DNA of 64,000 nucleotides, from positions 14,720,953 through 14,784,952 of the forward strand of contig NC_088324.1 of assembly GCF_910592395.1 (NCBI RefSeq), written 5' to 3'. Under the pieces are notes generated by a model. That model had not been told where the DNA came from and ran no database searches. It worked only from the letters and a program-made list of their open reading frames with translations. Source of the DNA: Lineus longissimus. Taxonomy: Eukaryota; Nemertea; Pilidiophora; Heteronemertea; Lineidae. Each line of letters begins with the position of its first letter. Position 1 is the first letter of the stretch. Positions 1-11,990 of the stretch are shown in pieces. Position numbers and translations under genes: made by a program.

Positions 1-244
1 GTAGTTGGAGGGCACATCTTCGACTAACACTTTGTCTGATGATGCCCATGAAGCTTAGAGACAGGCATGTCATGCTTGGCACATGATAGTTTATTGTACC
101 GAGTATCAAGAGTAGGCCTAGCTACCCTTTTACTAGGGTGCTGTGAGGATGGCACATACGACTGGCTGAAGCAAGTATGTTGAAACAAAAAACTCCCTGA
201 CCCTACCTTCAAATTATTTTTTCTTGAAAGAGTAAAAGACAAAC
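1..244. other. Non-coding stretch at window edge (probable intron)
   Basis: This lies downstream of the donor of the minus-strand exon ending at 245 and shows no exon of its own that I can recognise. It is probably an intron of that gene continuing past the left edge. Confidence 0.4.
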
Positions 245-1009
245 CTGTTTCCTTTGTTTTGTCTCATGTTCAATGTCATGTCTTAGAAACAGGGCATGAG
301 GTGGTACATCCTTCGTACACCCTGCGCTATGACTCCGTCTCAACGGCCGCAAGATTTTTGTAAACCTATGCTTCTTAGACACAATCATACTTTGTGAATG
401 GCTCGGCATTGAGGAACGTTTAGGTTTTGATCTTGACTCCCCCTCATGGTCACTTTCAGAACCAGAATCGAATGTGAAGTGGACACGAAGCTGGCCATGG
501 TCGCTTGGACTTGTGCCACTTCCCCCACTATCAGGAGTAAGCGCAACTGAGGAAATCCCCTCCGCACTAAGACTATGAATATGGCCACCACGAATATTGT
601 TATTATATTGCGTTGCTCCAGTAATCGTTAGTTTCTCCACATCATCACAGACACTATCTTTTGATGTTTTCGACATGCTTGCTGACGACGATCCTGAAAG
701 AGTTCCCTCAGCTGATTCAGCACTCCCACGTTTCCTCCCTGGACACAGCTCTGGTGAACTTCTCACTTTCAGATGGCTCATATTTTTCGACTTTGACTTC
801 GAAGTGGACAAAAAGAAACCCTTGCTCGTTTGTTTTGGACTGAGCCGGCAACTTATGTTATGTCTCCATTCTTTGAGCGATGATGTTGTGGAACCTTTCT
901 CCTTTGACTTCGCTGCCGATTCTTTTGACTTTGACTTCGAGTCTTTTGACCTTGACCCTAATTCTTTCGACCTTGACCCTGATTCTTTTGACTTTGACCC
1001 TTTTTCCTC
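245..1009 (-). CDS. Internal exon of an unidentified Ser/Lys-rich protein
   Basis: A 765-nt exon on the minus strand, open for 255 codons and phase 0 at both ends. A pyrimidine-rich acceptor (TTGTTCTTTCAG) precedes the GAG codon at 1009 and a donor (CAG/gtttgt) follows at 245. The first part is a low-complexity run of SKSKE/SRSKE-type units, then Ser-rich sequence, an acidic patch (GSESDHEGES) and a basic Ser segment (LRPLRRSHSAG) that looks like a kinase or 14-3-3 type site. No catalytic fold or membrane segment is visible, which suggests a disordered region of a larger cytoplasmic or nuclear protein. I do not recognise the family. The exon at 3108-3233 (same strand, also phase 0, Ser/Thr-rich) may belong to the same gene. 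A 138-codon plus-strand frame over the same bases is the shadow of this repetitive exon. Confidence 0.65.
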
Positions 1010-3107
1010 CTGAAAGAACAAGACACTCTGTAAAGACAACTTCCCCTGTCTTTGATTGCTGCCACTAGCCTTCATTTTTATACGCATTGTTTTATTTTAG
1101 ATCTAGGGCGTTGATATTTAGTCCTTGATAGAGAAGATCGTTAGATACATTATGCTGGGTACTCACACACTGTTCAATTAGAAAGTGGACTTTTGATAAA
1201 ACCCTGTCATGTTCTGTTTCAGGGCCCTTGCGGGCATTTTAACAACACCACCAAGAGCTGATGATGTAAATGATGTCACCCAACATCACGCGGGACAAAC
1301 TAACAAATCCAGCGAACAGAACAAGCAAATGACACCATGCAAGAGGATTGGATCTCGACAGACTTTTATCAATTCATCTTGTGTTGGTTTGTTTTTAAAA
1401 AAACAAACCAAGGAGGTGCAGTGAGGTATGTGCTGATTGCACCTACCAGCAGATTCTATTAGCTGCTTTGTCATTGGCAAAGAGTGCTATTTTGATGGCA
1501 ATCTCTGCCAATCGAACAAGGTAAGATCATTATCCTTCATCTTCTTTTGCTTAAAGTCAGAGATGCCGATGTCACGATTCAATGTTATGATGTTGAATTA
1601 TTTGACAGCATTTACTTTCCTAATGTAAAGTGAACCTAGTGCCTTCTTTACAGCAAGAGGAAATCCTTTGGTGCAAAAAAATGTGCCCTGCTTTTAAAAT
1701 GTGAACATACTAATCAAATAAAAGTGCAAGGAGAGCAAATTTGAACAACAGAGAAAGCGAAAGTGAATGACTTGATAAATTAAGTAAAGGAGGTCCTGGT
1801 GCTTTTACAGATGAACAGAATGGTATCTCCTACCAAGAGGACCAAAAAGTCTTCCCTTATGACTCCACTAGAGACCATGATGGCAGAGGCTACTCATATA
1901 ACCTTTTTTTCAGGATCAAGTACATGTGAAGGGGGAATCAACATACATAATGTGGTCAAGCAGACATTTGAGACCAACTCATCGAGGCCTTTATCCAGGC
2001 ATCTGCATTGGCATATGAAGCTTTGGGCGCCGTCGGACTGAGAACGCAGGACCAGCGTGTGAATGACTGATGATGGCAGTCTAAACTGCACCCTGCCTCA
2101 CCACCACATCCTATTAAGACTTGCTGATGGTATACATAGTTAACTATTATGCTTCAAGGCAACAGAAAATCATAATTATACTTAGAGCATGATTTCAGAG
2201 ATGGCAGCACACCAGATTTTATACTATCTTCTCTAATCCAGATTGAAACAATTCAAAATGCAACAGGTATGTCAATTTGTATCTAATTTGCTTGTAAACA
2301 ACAAAATCGACAATGTGACCATTCATTCAGTTATTGAGCTCTGGTGTAGGCATTCATTCAATCACATGTCAACTTTTCTGCATCTGCAACAGGGCGGGGG
2401 GGGATCGGCTTGGTGGAGAGTAGTGCAGCTATCTGTTTCCCCCTTTTGTTTCAGAAGCAGAACTAGAAGTCCAAGAAAAAGAGGTCTCGTTTTTACGACG
2501 ATTGCAGTACCGTATGAGTATGAGTACCTGTTTTCCCCACTATATGTTCATCATTTTTCAAGGTGAAGAAATCAAGAAAATGTAGGCCTGTTTGTTCCAT
2601 TTTGGGAAGTTGCTGGTTGAACAAATTTGGCGTCAATGGAGGCCAGGGCCAGAAGTCTGCAGAATTAAGTTTTTTGAAGAGACCTATCAAAACCTCCCGT
2701 TCGGCTCTAACGTGAAGATTTAGAAGGACAAGGTTAAAGACAACTCCAGCTGCAAACAAATAGTGTGCGCCTCTTCCACACGAGACAGTGCATTGCATTT
2801 GCTACGTTATTGGCTAAAAAACAGCTACACATGACATGACAAAAATTTTGTTTGCTTTACCTATTATAAACTACATCAAGCAAATACCAACTACAGGAGA
2901 TGTGATGACATGCAAACACCACTGGCAAGCGATTAGTTCAACCAAACACCTCAAATCACGAAACTATAAGAAAGGGGGAGAATAGACAAAGCTGTGGGTC
3001 GCCTCGATGTGTTGGGACTATTGGATTGAGAATGGGACTTATAATTACCAGTACCTAGCCTCCACACTGACAAGACTAAGGCATTATCAGTAATAACTTT
3101 GACTTAC
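1010..3107. other. Non-coding stretch between two minus-strand exons
   Basis: No exon with convincing splice sites or family resemblance was seen on either strand. A short G run lies near 2395-2402. The most likely reading is an intron of the gene carrying the flanking exons. Confidence 0.4.
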
Positions 3108-3233
3108 CGTCTCCTCTAAGACTGCAGTAGAGCTAGAGGTACAGCTCAGGACCTGGGTGCTACTACCACCACCAGTCAGATTAGTAGTCTTTTGGCTAGT
3201 CGACGTGCTGCTGCTCGAAGACCAACTGGTTAC
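3108..3233 (-). CDS. Probable internal exon, Ser/Thr-rich, unidentified protein
   Basis: A 126-nt minus-strand exon of 42 codons, phase 0 at both ends, with a good acceptor (atttttcag/GTAACC) and a strong donor (GAGACG/gtaagt). It encodes a Ser/Thr-rich segment (for example SSSSSTSTSQKTTNLTGGG) ending in an acidic LEET. Composition and phase are compatible with the Ser/Lys-rich exon at 245-1009, so I infer one minus-strand gene, but no transcript joins them here. No domain is recognised. Confidence 0.5.
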
Positions 3234-3647
3234 CTGAAAAATGCAACAAAAGTGTAAGATTAAAAACACCAATTTGATTAAAGAAGTCCTAAAATGTGAA
3301 AAATGCAGGTCCGCCACCGACAGTTTCGATTGCCCAAAACATCTATTTGAGTAGTGCCAGCGGTTATGTCCCGTAATCTCAAAGACAGAGACGTTAGCTT
3401 GAGTTGGCTAACAGTGTTGAGTGAACTTGTCCCTGCATGCTGGTTGTGCCTTTGTCCTCAAAATGCCATTTTGGAACAATTGAAAATTATAATTAAATGC
3501 CCTGATATCTCTTTCCGTGCAACCCAGCAATGATAAGAATGATGTCTTTCGATTACGACAATGGCCATTGCGCTAAGCTTGGCCTATTGTTAAAGTAAAA
3601 GTAGTTTAATACACTTTCACAACCCATGAAAATGCACTTTTGTTGAT

Positions 3648-3665
3648 GGGGGGGGGGGGGGGGGG
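3648..3665. repeat. Poly(G) tract, 18 bases
   Basis: An uninterrupted run of G in intergenic or intronic DNA. Similar G or C runs occur near 36700, 40816, 41777, 43752, 49281, 50264 and 52238. Where they lie inside the duplicated segment their lengths differ between copies. Confidence 0.9.
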
Positions 3666-6600
3666 TGTGAAGAAAATCCTTTAAAACATCCTCTTGAATC
3701 TTCTTGGGTTAATATTTCCACGACTCTGATAACCCTGGCTGTCTCCTGATAATCTCCTTGTATGAAGTGTGTCCTAACACCTATTGATCTTCAATGGCCA
3801 GAGAACCCATTCTGACAGCAATTACAAAATCGATAGGAAGTGCATCGGCGAAAGAGCCCTATCGGAATAAATCTCTGTTCATCTGTGTAACCACTAAATT
3901 GTGGCATGGGGCTGTCATTACTGGCAGGTTTAAAGGGACAATGATATAGTGAGCAATTCACTGTCCGATGGATACAGACATTTTAGAAAAAAGTTCAGAT
4001 CAATATTCTTTAAATGGATGCAGAGAATCATAATCTCATACGTCACAACAAAGTTATTGCCAATAAAATGATAGTGCACACAATATTTATGCATCAGCTA
4101 ACATACTAGACACAGCTTGTTATGCCAGTTTAATGCACAATACCAGCAACTATCTGAATTCTCTGTCAGCCATGTCGTGCTGACAAAAAGTTTGCGAGGT
4201 CTGTCATCAAGCATTATAACCAGAATAATCCTGGCTCATTGTCGATGCTACCAAAAAAATATGTCAGCTTGGGAGTGTGAGAGTGCCTGGCAATGCCTGT
4301 CCACCCATCCATCATGGCTATTGTTTGAAGTTGTTTTGGTGATCTGATGGTCGTGTAGATGATCTGTAACAGTCACTAATTACTCCCAGTGTCCCAAGCT
4401 TGTGTTTGAAACAACTTAACCAGAAATTTACTCATGAAGTGTCAAGTGCGAGCGCAAATAAATTACCTTGGACAAATTTATTTTGCTGAAGTTGGGAGGC
4501 TGAAAATGTTGCTGCATAATTTTCAGAAAAAGAATTTGAGGGAAAAACATACATCATTTAATCATTTAAAAACTTTATCTGATATAAAAGGCCTCCCCAA
4601 ACCAACGCACTGGAATAATTCTACCATCCGCTGCTATTCTCTTGACGAAGTTTGACATGCAACCATTTGAAAATGATTCTTTGATTTTCGTTTCGTGACC
4701 CATGGGGAGGTGCTATATATAGCCTGTGATCAAAGTTGATAAATTGATTGTTTTATGTAGTGCATTTGAATTTTTATTGATCCCGTGAAGGGTATGTAGA
4801 TGTAATGAAATGTAGAGGTTGAACTGATAAATTTGGTTTGCTGTTTTATTTTACCTCTTCGTGACTCTGACGAAGGTGACATGCAGCACTTTCTTATGGG
4901 TAGTATGAAGGGTATAGTGGAGCTGCTGGGCTAGTGCAACGAAATATCTAAAAGTTAGTGGGGATTTGAAAAAAGATAATGGTTAACCAGCAAAAGTTAT
5001 ACCAGGACATGTATGTAGGCTACCCGTTGACTGGAATAGGGAAATTGTGCCGGACTCTTTCTCCAGAAAAAAAAAGTGGTAACCGTTGTGATGATAGTTC
5101 GTAATCACAAATAAATGAGACTTATTGCAGCACCAATGACCAAACAATATCCTGCAATTGTGTTGATCGTTTCAATGAATTTGCATGTGGCTGATTGTTC
5201 TGGCACGCTCATGTCCTTCAGCATTTTGTCAGTTTTTTTCATATCGATGTGGATGACAAAAAGTGGGTTCTGGGTTGGGCTGCTCTGTCCGATTTTGTGT
5301 AAATGTATGTCAAAAATGTATGTCATTTTCCTTTTACAGAAGCTAGAAGTACTTAGTAAATAATAATATTTCAAAGTTGATGCAGGTGGGAAGAAAGTAA
5401 GTGATAGTGTGCATCAATAAAAATCACCAGTACCAGAACCAAGGTCATCGGACCGGAGAGATGTAGTGCAAAGAACGAACTGTAGATGCCGCAATGAGAA
5501 CACAACAGTACCCTGGATGGAGGTATGAAGTATATCCAAGGTAAAAATATGATAAAGTATCTATAACCAGAAATTACCAATCCGGTAAAATGGTTAGCAG
5601 TATTCTTAAACAATGGCTGCCCTTCCTGCAATATAATGCCAAACGAGATGATTTCTCTTGGGGCTTGCCCAGCAATTTGGCTGGTCGTATATCTGGCATT
5701 GCCTGGATACTGTTATGTGCTGGAAGACAAATGAGCAAAATGCTCGGTGTGATCTATTTGGAAGAGTACAAGGGGAAAATAGGTTGATGAGAGTGTTCTG
5801 GTCAGCTACACTGAGGCTGGCCTTGAGAGCCTACCCCTCCCCCAAATTTTTTCGCGCGCTTTAATTTCTCAGATTTTCCGAATACTTTCCATTCGCAGTA
5901 TTGTACTTTACGATAATTTCCTATGCGGATGAATAAAAGGAATAATGGTATGTTTTTCCATCGAGTACATTCATACATCAACATGCGTACATGTAGGGTA
6001 TATTTGTGACAGAGCATGGCATTTGATTGCCGTAGAAGTCTGTCGAGGTTTGTCCAGATTTTCTTAAAGTGTGTGTGTGTGTTATGTACATGGTTGTAAC
6101 GGTCAGAACTCAAAGTTGACATGTTGCATGATCAATTGGACATGACTGTACTGATGTCGATGTTATGCATGAAGCATTGATCTCAACGATGTTGTAGCCC
6201 AGTCCTTGTCATGATTCTCATCCCAGCCGGTATGTGAGGCTGTTCGTAATCATGTCCGAGTATGTCCTCCCGTAACTTCTGTTGGAGATGCTGTTTCAGA
6301 TTTGTTGCTTGCAGCCATCATATATGCTAGTATTACAAAAGCCTGAATTCAAATGTCACTTAAATTTACAGCTTTGCAAAAGTTCAGTCAAACTCAACTT
6401 TAACAAACCTACAATGCATTTACGCATTACTGACCTGCTGACCTAGATAAATGTACATTCCGATATTGCATGTTGATAATTGCATCAAATGGACCCGGAA
6501 GTTGTAGGTTAAAAGCATATCCATCCCAATGGGCCAATGTCCTACAAAAAAGCTGAATTGGACCATACCGTGATAAATCATGCCATTGATAGAGAGATTC

Positions 6601-6881
6601 TGACCAAATGTATTTTTTTCGAATTGTTAATTTGACAGATCAGAATGAAATATTACAAATTGATGTGGTTATTTCATACATGTGCAGAGTATATTGAGGC
6701 AAAATATAACAGCAGGGCCTGGAATTTGGACGTGACAAAAGTGAAAGTGTTATCTTTCTCTAAGGCGTATATAGCATGTTCCTTAAAAATGTGAGCTGTG
6801 AGCTGTCTTATCAGAAATGGCTAACTACTTCGGCTAAGGCGAATTAAACCTATTTCCTGATTTAAGACATAGCTTCTCTAA

Positions 6882-7138
6882 GTTCAAATATTTTTTTCAC
6901 TTGATTTTTTTCCTGCTCAAAATGAAGAGACATCATAATTTTTGGACTTTGAAAAAATTTCAGGATTTTGAACTTCAACTCTGAAAGATGAAAAAAATTT
7001 TAAGTCAAAATATTTTTTTCACTTGATTTTTTTTCTGCTTAAAATGACGAAACATCATCAGTCCAAAATTTTTTTTGACTTTAAACATTTTTCAGAATTT
7101 TGAACTTATGAAAAAATTCAACTCTGAAGGATGAAAAA
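6882..7138. repeat. Two-unit direct repeat, A/T-rich, about 120-bp period
   Basis: Two imperfect units each contain ATATTTTTTTCACTTGATTT, then a CTGCT-AAAATGA segment, CATCAT, and a stretch ending in CTCTGAA-GATGAAAAA. The end of the second unit (GAAGGATGAAAAA) is mirrored by an inverted match (TTTTTCATCCTTC) at about 7248-7260, so part of the region could fold back. Confidence 0.6.
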
Positions 7139-7799
7139 ATAGCCCGACCAATAGATATTGCGGGCAGGTGTGTTTGGTCATCATCAGCGAGTCTTGGTGA
7201 GCCCTTATCAAGAAAACCAATAAGATTTCATTTTCAAAGATTTTAACTTTTTCATCCTTCGGTATCGTGCACCACATCAGATATTCAGTCTCACCCTAAC
7301 ATTTTTTTGGTAACATGTACACATATCCACTTCTATATATTACTGACTGACTACACTCTGAAATCAATCTGATTAAGTGTTACAAATGTACCCTTTCAGC
7401 ATTGCGTGGTGGTGCTTACACAACCTTTTAAATTATTGACTCATTCAGTTACATTCTTGAAGCAATGCGGTACATTAATACAGCAAATAAAATTGAGTGT
7501 ATGTGTTTTTCCACTGATTGGAGGCTGTGTAGCTTGCAATCCATTAAATTGATTAAGTTGTGCAGTGTGTTTATGCCCGTTAACCCTCCAACCACAGAAT
7601 GAGTAGAAAAACCCCAAGTTGTTATAGATATATTTTGAGTACCGACTTAAGAGATGCATTTACATAAAGAATCACGTAAGCTGATAGTGCACATAAATCA
7701 ATGTGAGATGTAGATGCCTGGACAACAAGTTGGCCTTCTCTTGCTTCAACAAAAAGAGAGTGATGGAGAGGCGATATAACTGAATGGCAAGTGGCCTCC

Positions 7800-8290
7800 T
7801 GCACAACCGATTGAGGATGTAGATGACTTGAGAGCAAGTTAACCCACTGCTCAACCGAGGATGTTGATGACTTGAGAGCAAGTTAACCCACTGCTCAGCC
7901 CAGGACGTAGATGACTTGAGAGCATGCGAGTTAACCTACTGCTCAACCGAGGACGTAGATGACTTGAGAGCAAGTTAACCTACTGCTCAACTGAGGACGT
8001 AGCCGCAAGTTAATCCACTGCTCAATCCAGGACGTAGATGACTTCAGAGCAAGTTAACCCACTGCTCAATCCAGGACGTAGATGACTTCAGAGCAAGTTA
8101 ACCCACTGCTCAACCCAGGACGTAGATGACTTCAGAGCAAGTTAACCCACTGCTCAACCCAGGACGTAGATGACCTGAAGGCAAGTTAACCCACTGCTCA
8201 ACCCAGGACGTAGATGACTTGAGAGCATGCAAGTTAACCCACTGCTCAACCGAGGACGTAGATGACTTCAGAGCAAGTTAACCTACTGCT
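7800..8290. repeat. Minisatellite, 44-bp unit, about 11 copies
   Basis: The unit reads approximately CCCACTGCTCAACCCAGGAC followed by GTAGATGACTTCAGAGCAAGTTAA. About eleven tandem copies vary at a few sites (AACCGAGG, AACCCAGG, AATCCAGG; TTGAGAGC against TTCAGAGC). One unit near 7990 is internally deleted and two carry an extra ATGC. The array is non-coding; frames across it are interrupted. Confidence 0.85.
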
Positions 8291-9180
8291 TTCTCGATGG
8301 TGTAAGTGACTGCAAAGGAAGGTTGCCGCACATCTGCTGTTTTTGGTGATGTAAATATAAACTTGAGAGCTAGTTTTCGAGAATGTGGTAGAAGCTGAAG
8401 AGCAAGTTGGCGTATTGCGAGGAGGTAGATGGTAAAGGTGAAAGTCTGTCTTCTGCTTTTTAGAGGAAACAGAAAGTTTGTGTACTCGTTGTTAGAGAAA
8501 GTAGAACGAGCAGGTTGGCAGAGTGGTTTTACAGGTTAGAATCCACAAGTAAGTTGATGAGAAGTATTCTTTGAAGTAATCCTGCTCATCAGCCCTGCTA
8601 CCTACACACCTTGGCTAGGATAATCACACCAACACATGTTCATGCTACAGGTTATCAGACATTGTAGAAAGATGAGGAAAAAAGGAGGGACCTGATGGGG
8701 AATGGTGGTTATTGTTAGCACAGTCAGAGTTTGAACTGTATCAGAGCAATGCTTTGAGAGGAGGGTACAGATGGGAGAGTTGCAACCTGTCCAGGAGTGT
8801 TCAAGGTAACTACCTGTGATCTACTACTGTTTTAGGAGTACATGTACAGTAAAAAAGATATCCCAGTGTATATGAGAGACTTGAGTATGTGCCCACTTGC
8901 TTTTATATTGGCTGTTTTCGTTCCAATTTTTTAACCATTGGCAAATATATTAAACCCAGTTTTTTTCCATCACTCTTTTCTTTCAGTAATGTAAGGATCG
9001 AACAAACTATCATCTAGGACAAATCCATAATTTGTGACAAGATGTAAGGTATCTTCATGATCGACTTCACCAGGAGAAAACGATCATCTAAGCCCCAGAA
9101 TTGTTTCTGAGTATGGACCAAACATCTCTTTTGGCTCACTTTGATAGCACACGATAGCCCATCGATACAGGCCTACAGGG

Positions 9181-9381
9181 CTAGGGCTGTGGGGAACTAC
9201 TCAGAGGACAATTTTCTTCGATTAGTGACCTGATGCTGTCGTTTGTGTCAATGACCAGATCAGTGACCAGGAGCACAGCAAGAAGTAGGTCTTCAGTTTT
9301 AGTTTGACCTTCATTAGGACACAGAATATGACAAATTGCCAGTTCAATGTTATCATGGATGCAACGCGCAGTTGATTCGTG
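9181..9381 (-). CDS. Probable 3'-terminal coding exon, unidentified protein
   Basis: A minus-strand exon of 66 codons plus TAG, entering in phase 0 after the acceptor TTGACCTTTGCAG/CAC. The peptide begins HESTARCIHDNIELAICHIL, continues with a Leu/Val-rich helical segment (EDLLLAVLLVTDLVIDTNDS) and ends SSSPQP. The alternation of acidic and aliphatic residues is helix-like and looks like real protein rather than random frame. I do not recognise the family, and no upstream exon was found to the right. It could be the last exon of a gene starting in the 9.4-26 kb interval, or an alternative terminal exon of the gene represented at 245-3233. Confidence 0.5.
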   Translation of the reverse strand, partial: HESTARCIHDNIELAICHILCPNEGQTKTEDLLLAVLLVTDLVIDTNDSIRSLIEENCPLSSSPQP

Positions 9382-11289
9382 CTGCAAAGGTCAAGCCTGA
9401 CCCTCTTTCCTCTGCCATTTAATGTCTGGAGTCAGCCTGTAGGTCTGCACTATACTTCCAGTAGCTGTTCAAGGTAGCCGACATAAAATGGTGCTTCGGC
9501 ATCTTCAGAACCTGCCGGTGAAACACTAGAACCTAAGCAGAAACTTTAAAATATTCCAAAGATGCTTATCTTGATGAATATACACTGTCCTACCTTTCTG
9601 TTCTCCCTGCTACAGCAGTTATTTCCCATACAAATATCCCTAAAAACAACTTTGGCACAGTTATTCTAGGCATAGCAAGTATATCCTCTCCTTGGTATTC
9701 CTTTGCATTCTACAGTTGGTTTACTTATGTTGATTCCAGTCACACTGGTGTAATTTGTTGTGCATTATGTACAGCAGGCATACACATTTCTATTGGTGAA
9801 GTCATCTGCTATGGTGGAAATACCAAGTCGATATTTTCACGTTAAGTATGCCTGAGTCTCCAGTTTAATTGCTGAAGGAAAGTACAGGTATTTTTGGTAG
9901 ATTAAGCTGAAATTTCCTTGCTCTTCACCTCATCTTAAGTTGGTTACATGTGGTTTTGCAGGTGGTTGTGTACTTTTTTACGTTTGGCCCAAACTACTGT
10001 GTGTCGTGTTAAACTTCATCATAAAACCTCCTGACCAGACTACGTTCTGTGCACTCACTATCAATAATCATCATTAATTTCCTAAAAAGTCTGACTGATT
10101 ATTATCTAAACTGTCATGGCATTATTACAGCGGTGGTGAGAATTATGGAATAATTAGGCAAACCCTCGGTGGTGTAATTAGCAATCATTAAAATACCCTC
10201 GCAGCATCAAGAATAATTAGTGGTCCTGTTTTTTGCAGCGCATCTCTCTGTTAATATTTGCTGCTGTGTTCAGCATGTTTTGTTTTAGAAGAATTTAGTA
10301 GAAGTATATATTGTACTCTTGTGTTTCATAATATTCATATCATGCTTCTGCTTTTTGATTACTTGGCTCACTTTTGCGAGGGGGTCGTCCGTTATTTACT
10401 GTTATGTCGAGAACTTAAAATTACTGGGCATGGGCGTTTCATAGTTTATTTGATTTTCGATATTTTTCATTTCTATCCGGTAATATCTTGCACTCTGTGA
10501 CGGCTTGATCATCCAAATCACGAAGATGTTCTTTAATCAAACTCAGTCAGCATTATGAAATGTTCCCATCAGAACAAGTTTCACATCGGTTGGTTCGGAA
10601 TCCCTGGTGACGTGCTTTCTTCAAATCCTCGGATGTAAGTGATCAGTTTTGGGCTAACGCTCTCCCAGCTTCCATCTACGGGACTTGCTTTTTGCATCAC
10701 CCTCTGATCGATATGGGTGATCTACTTTTATGTGCACTTACAATGATTGATTTCAGAATAAGTGTCCATTTTCCGACGAAGTAGTAGCACATTGGTGATT
10801 CTCTGCCTTTGGAGAGTGATGCTGACGTGAATTCTTCGGTTCAGACGCAAATATAAATTGCATGTGCCATCTGCGCAAAGGCAACAAATCCACCAACTTG
10901 ATCTATATGTGAGGATCAACATACATCCCAATTTAATTCCTGAGCCTGGCTGCCGGCACGCTAAAATTTGGTTTATGTGTTTGATCCCCGCTTCTTTTTT
11001 AGATTGTTCGTTACTTCCCGTGAAACGTGCCCAGTTTCATTGGCCAAACGTGATGCTGGAGTCTACACTAGTCTTTTCCCCGTTTTGTGCCAAATTACTG
11101 GAATACTAGTTTATCACTATACAGCCATCACGCAACCATTGGGCATGTCCACATTCACTTGCATCACAATCAAATTTGGCCTCGCCTCCGAGGCTGCAGC
11201 GTATTGCAGTTGAGTTATCGACCCGAGCGAAACTTCTGGTTAAAGACCCGAAGGAACCTTTAAATAGTTGTTACATCTTCAAGACAAGG

Positions 11290-11990
11290 TCGCCCTCAAT
11301 CAAACCAGATGGCCAGTCTCCAAGGAGCGATCGCCGGTAATCACACTAAAGTACATATTCGGAATCTCAATGGATAGCCACTCCATTACTGCGATCGCGT
11401 CTCGGCTTCATTGGGTCATATCAGCCAGATTCTCGGTCACAGTAGGCTCCCAGGGGCAGCTTAATCTCTAGGGACAACCCCTTCATGGTCTCGGGATCCC
11501 TCCGGGACACATGGTATCGGTCTTGGTCAGTCGTTGTCGGTAAACACTGCCGTCTTACTTCTAACCCTTCCAACAACGATTATCGCCGCTCTTTCCTGTA
11601 TTGAGAGCATATTTCATTACGTGGTCGCGTCTCCTCTTCATTAGCTCATATAAGCCAGGTACTCGGTCACATTAGGCCAGCCTTCCAGTGGCAGCTGGTG
11701 GTAATCAGACTGACCTAGCGTCTCATTGGAAACCCCATTATGGATTTCGGACCCAACCCATATCAGTCTTATCCGGACGACTGTCTTCTGACTGACCCAT
11801 CATAATATGAGAATTCATTTCATCTCGGTGGCCACACCTTGGCTTCATTGGCTTCATTGGCTCCCCAGATAACTTGGTCAAAATAGATCAGCCTCCCAGG
11901 GGTGGCGGTCGGTTATCAGACGTCAATGTACTCCACAGAGTCACTCGTCGTGTTGCTGTCAAGGGAAATACTGTATTACAAAATCCGCAA
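11290..11990. repeat. Degenerate tandem repeat, units of about 215-230 bp
   Basis: Three to four diverged units share CGTCTC-CTTCATTGG-TCATAT-AGCCAG-TCGGTCACA-TAGGC followed by CCCAGGGGCAGC and ATCAGAC-type blocks. The shared block recurs near 11400, 11630 and 11840. Divergence is high, so this is an old array. Confidence 0.5.

Larger units (their letters stand above)
3234..9180. other. Gene-poor stretch with simple repeats
   Basis: No supported gene. It contains an 18-base G run (3648-3665), a two-unit A/T-rich direct repeat (about 6882-7138) and the 44-bp minisatellite (about 7800-8290). Short open frames here, some with hydrophobic stretches such as 5371-5631 minus, lack splice sites and family resemblance. 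Confidence 0.4.

Noticed and set aside
597-1013. 138-codon plus-strand frame rich in FDFD/FDLD
   Set aside because: It is the antisense shadow of the SKSKE-repeat exon at 245-1009, which has proper splice sites.
7800-8290. Regularly spaced direct repeats reminiscent of a CRISPR array
   Set aside because: Units are contiguous tandem copies without unique spacers, in an intron-containing eukaryotic genome; it is a minisatellite.
10571-10620. GGTTCGGAATCC, resembling a tRNA T-loop
   Set aside because: No A-box or cloverleaf can be built around it; I found no convincing tRNA or rRNA in the window.
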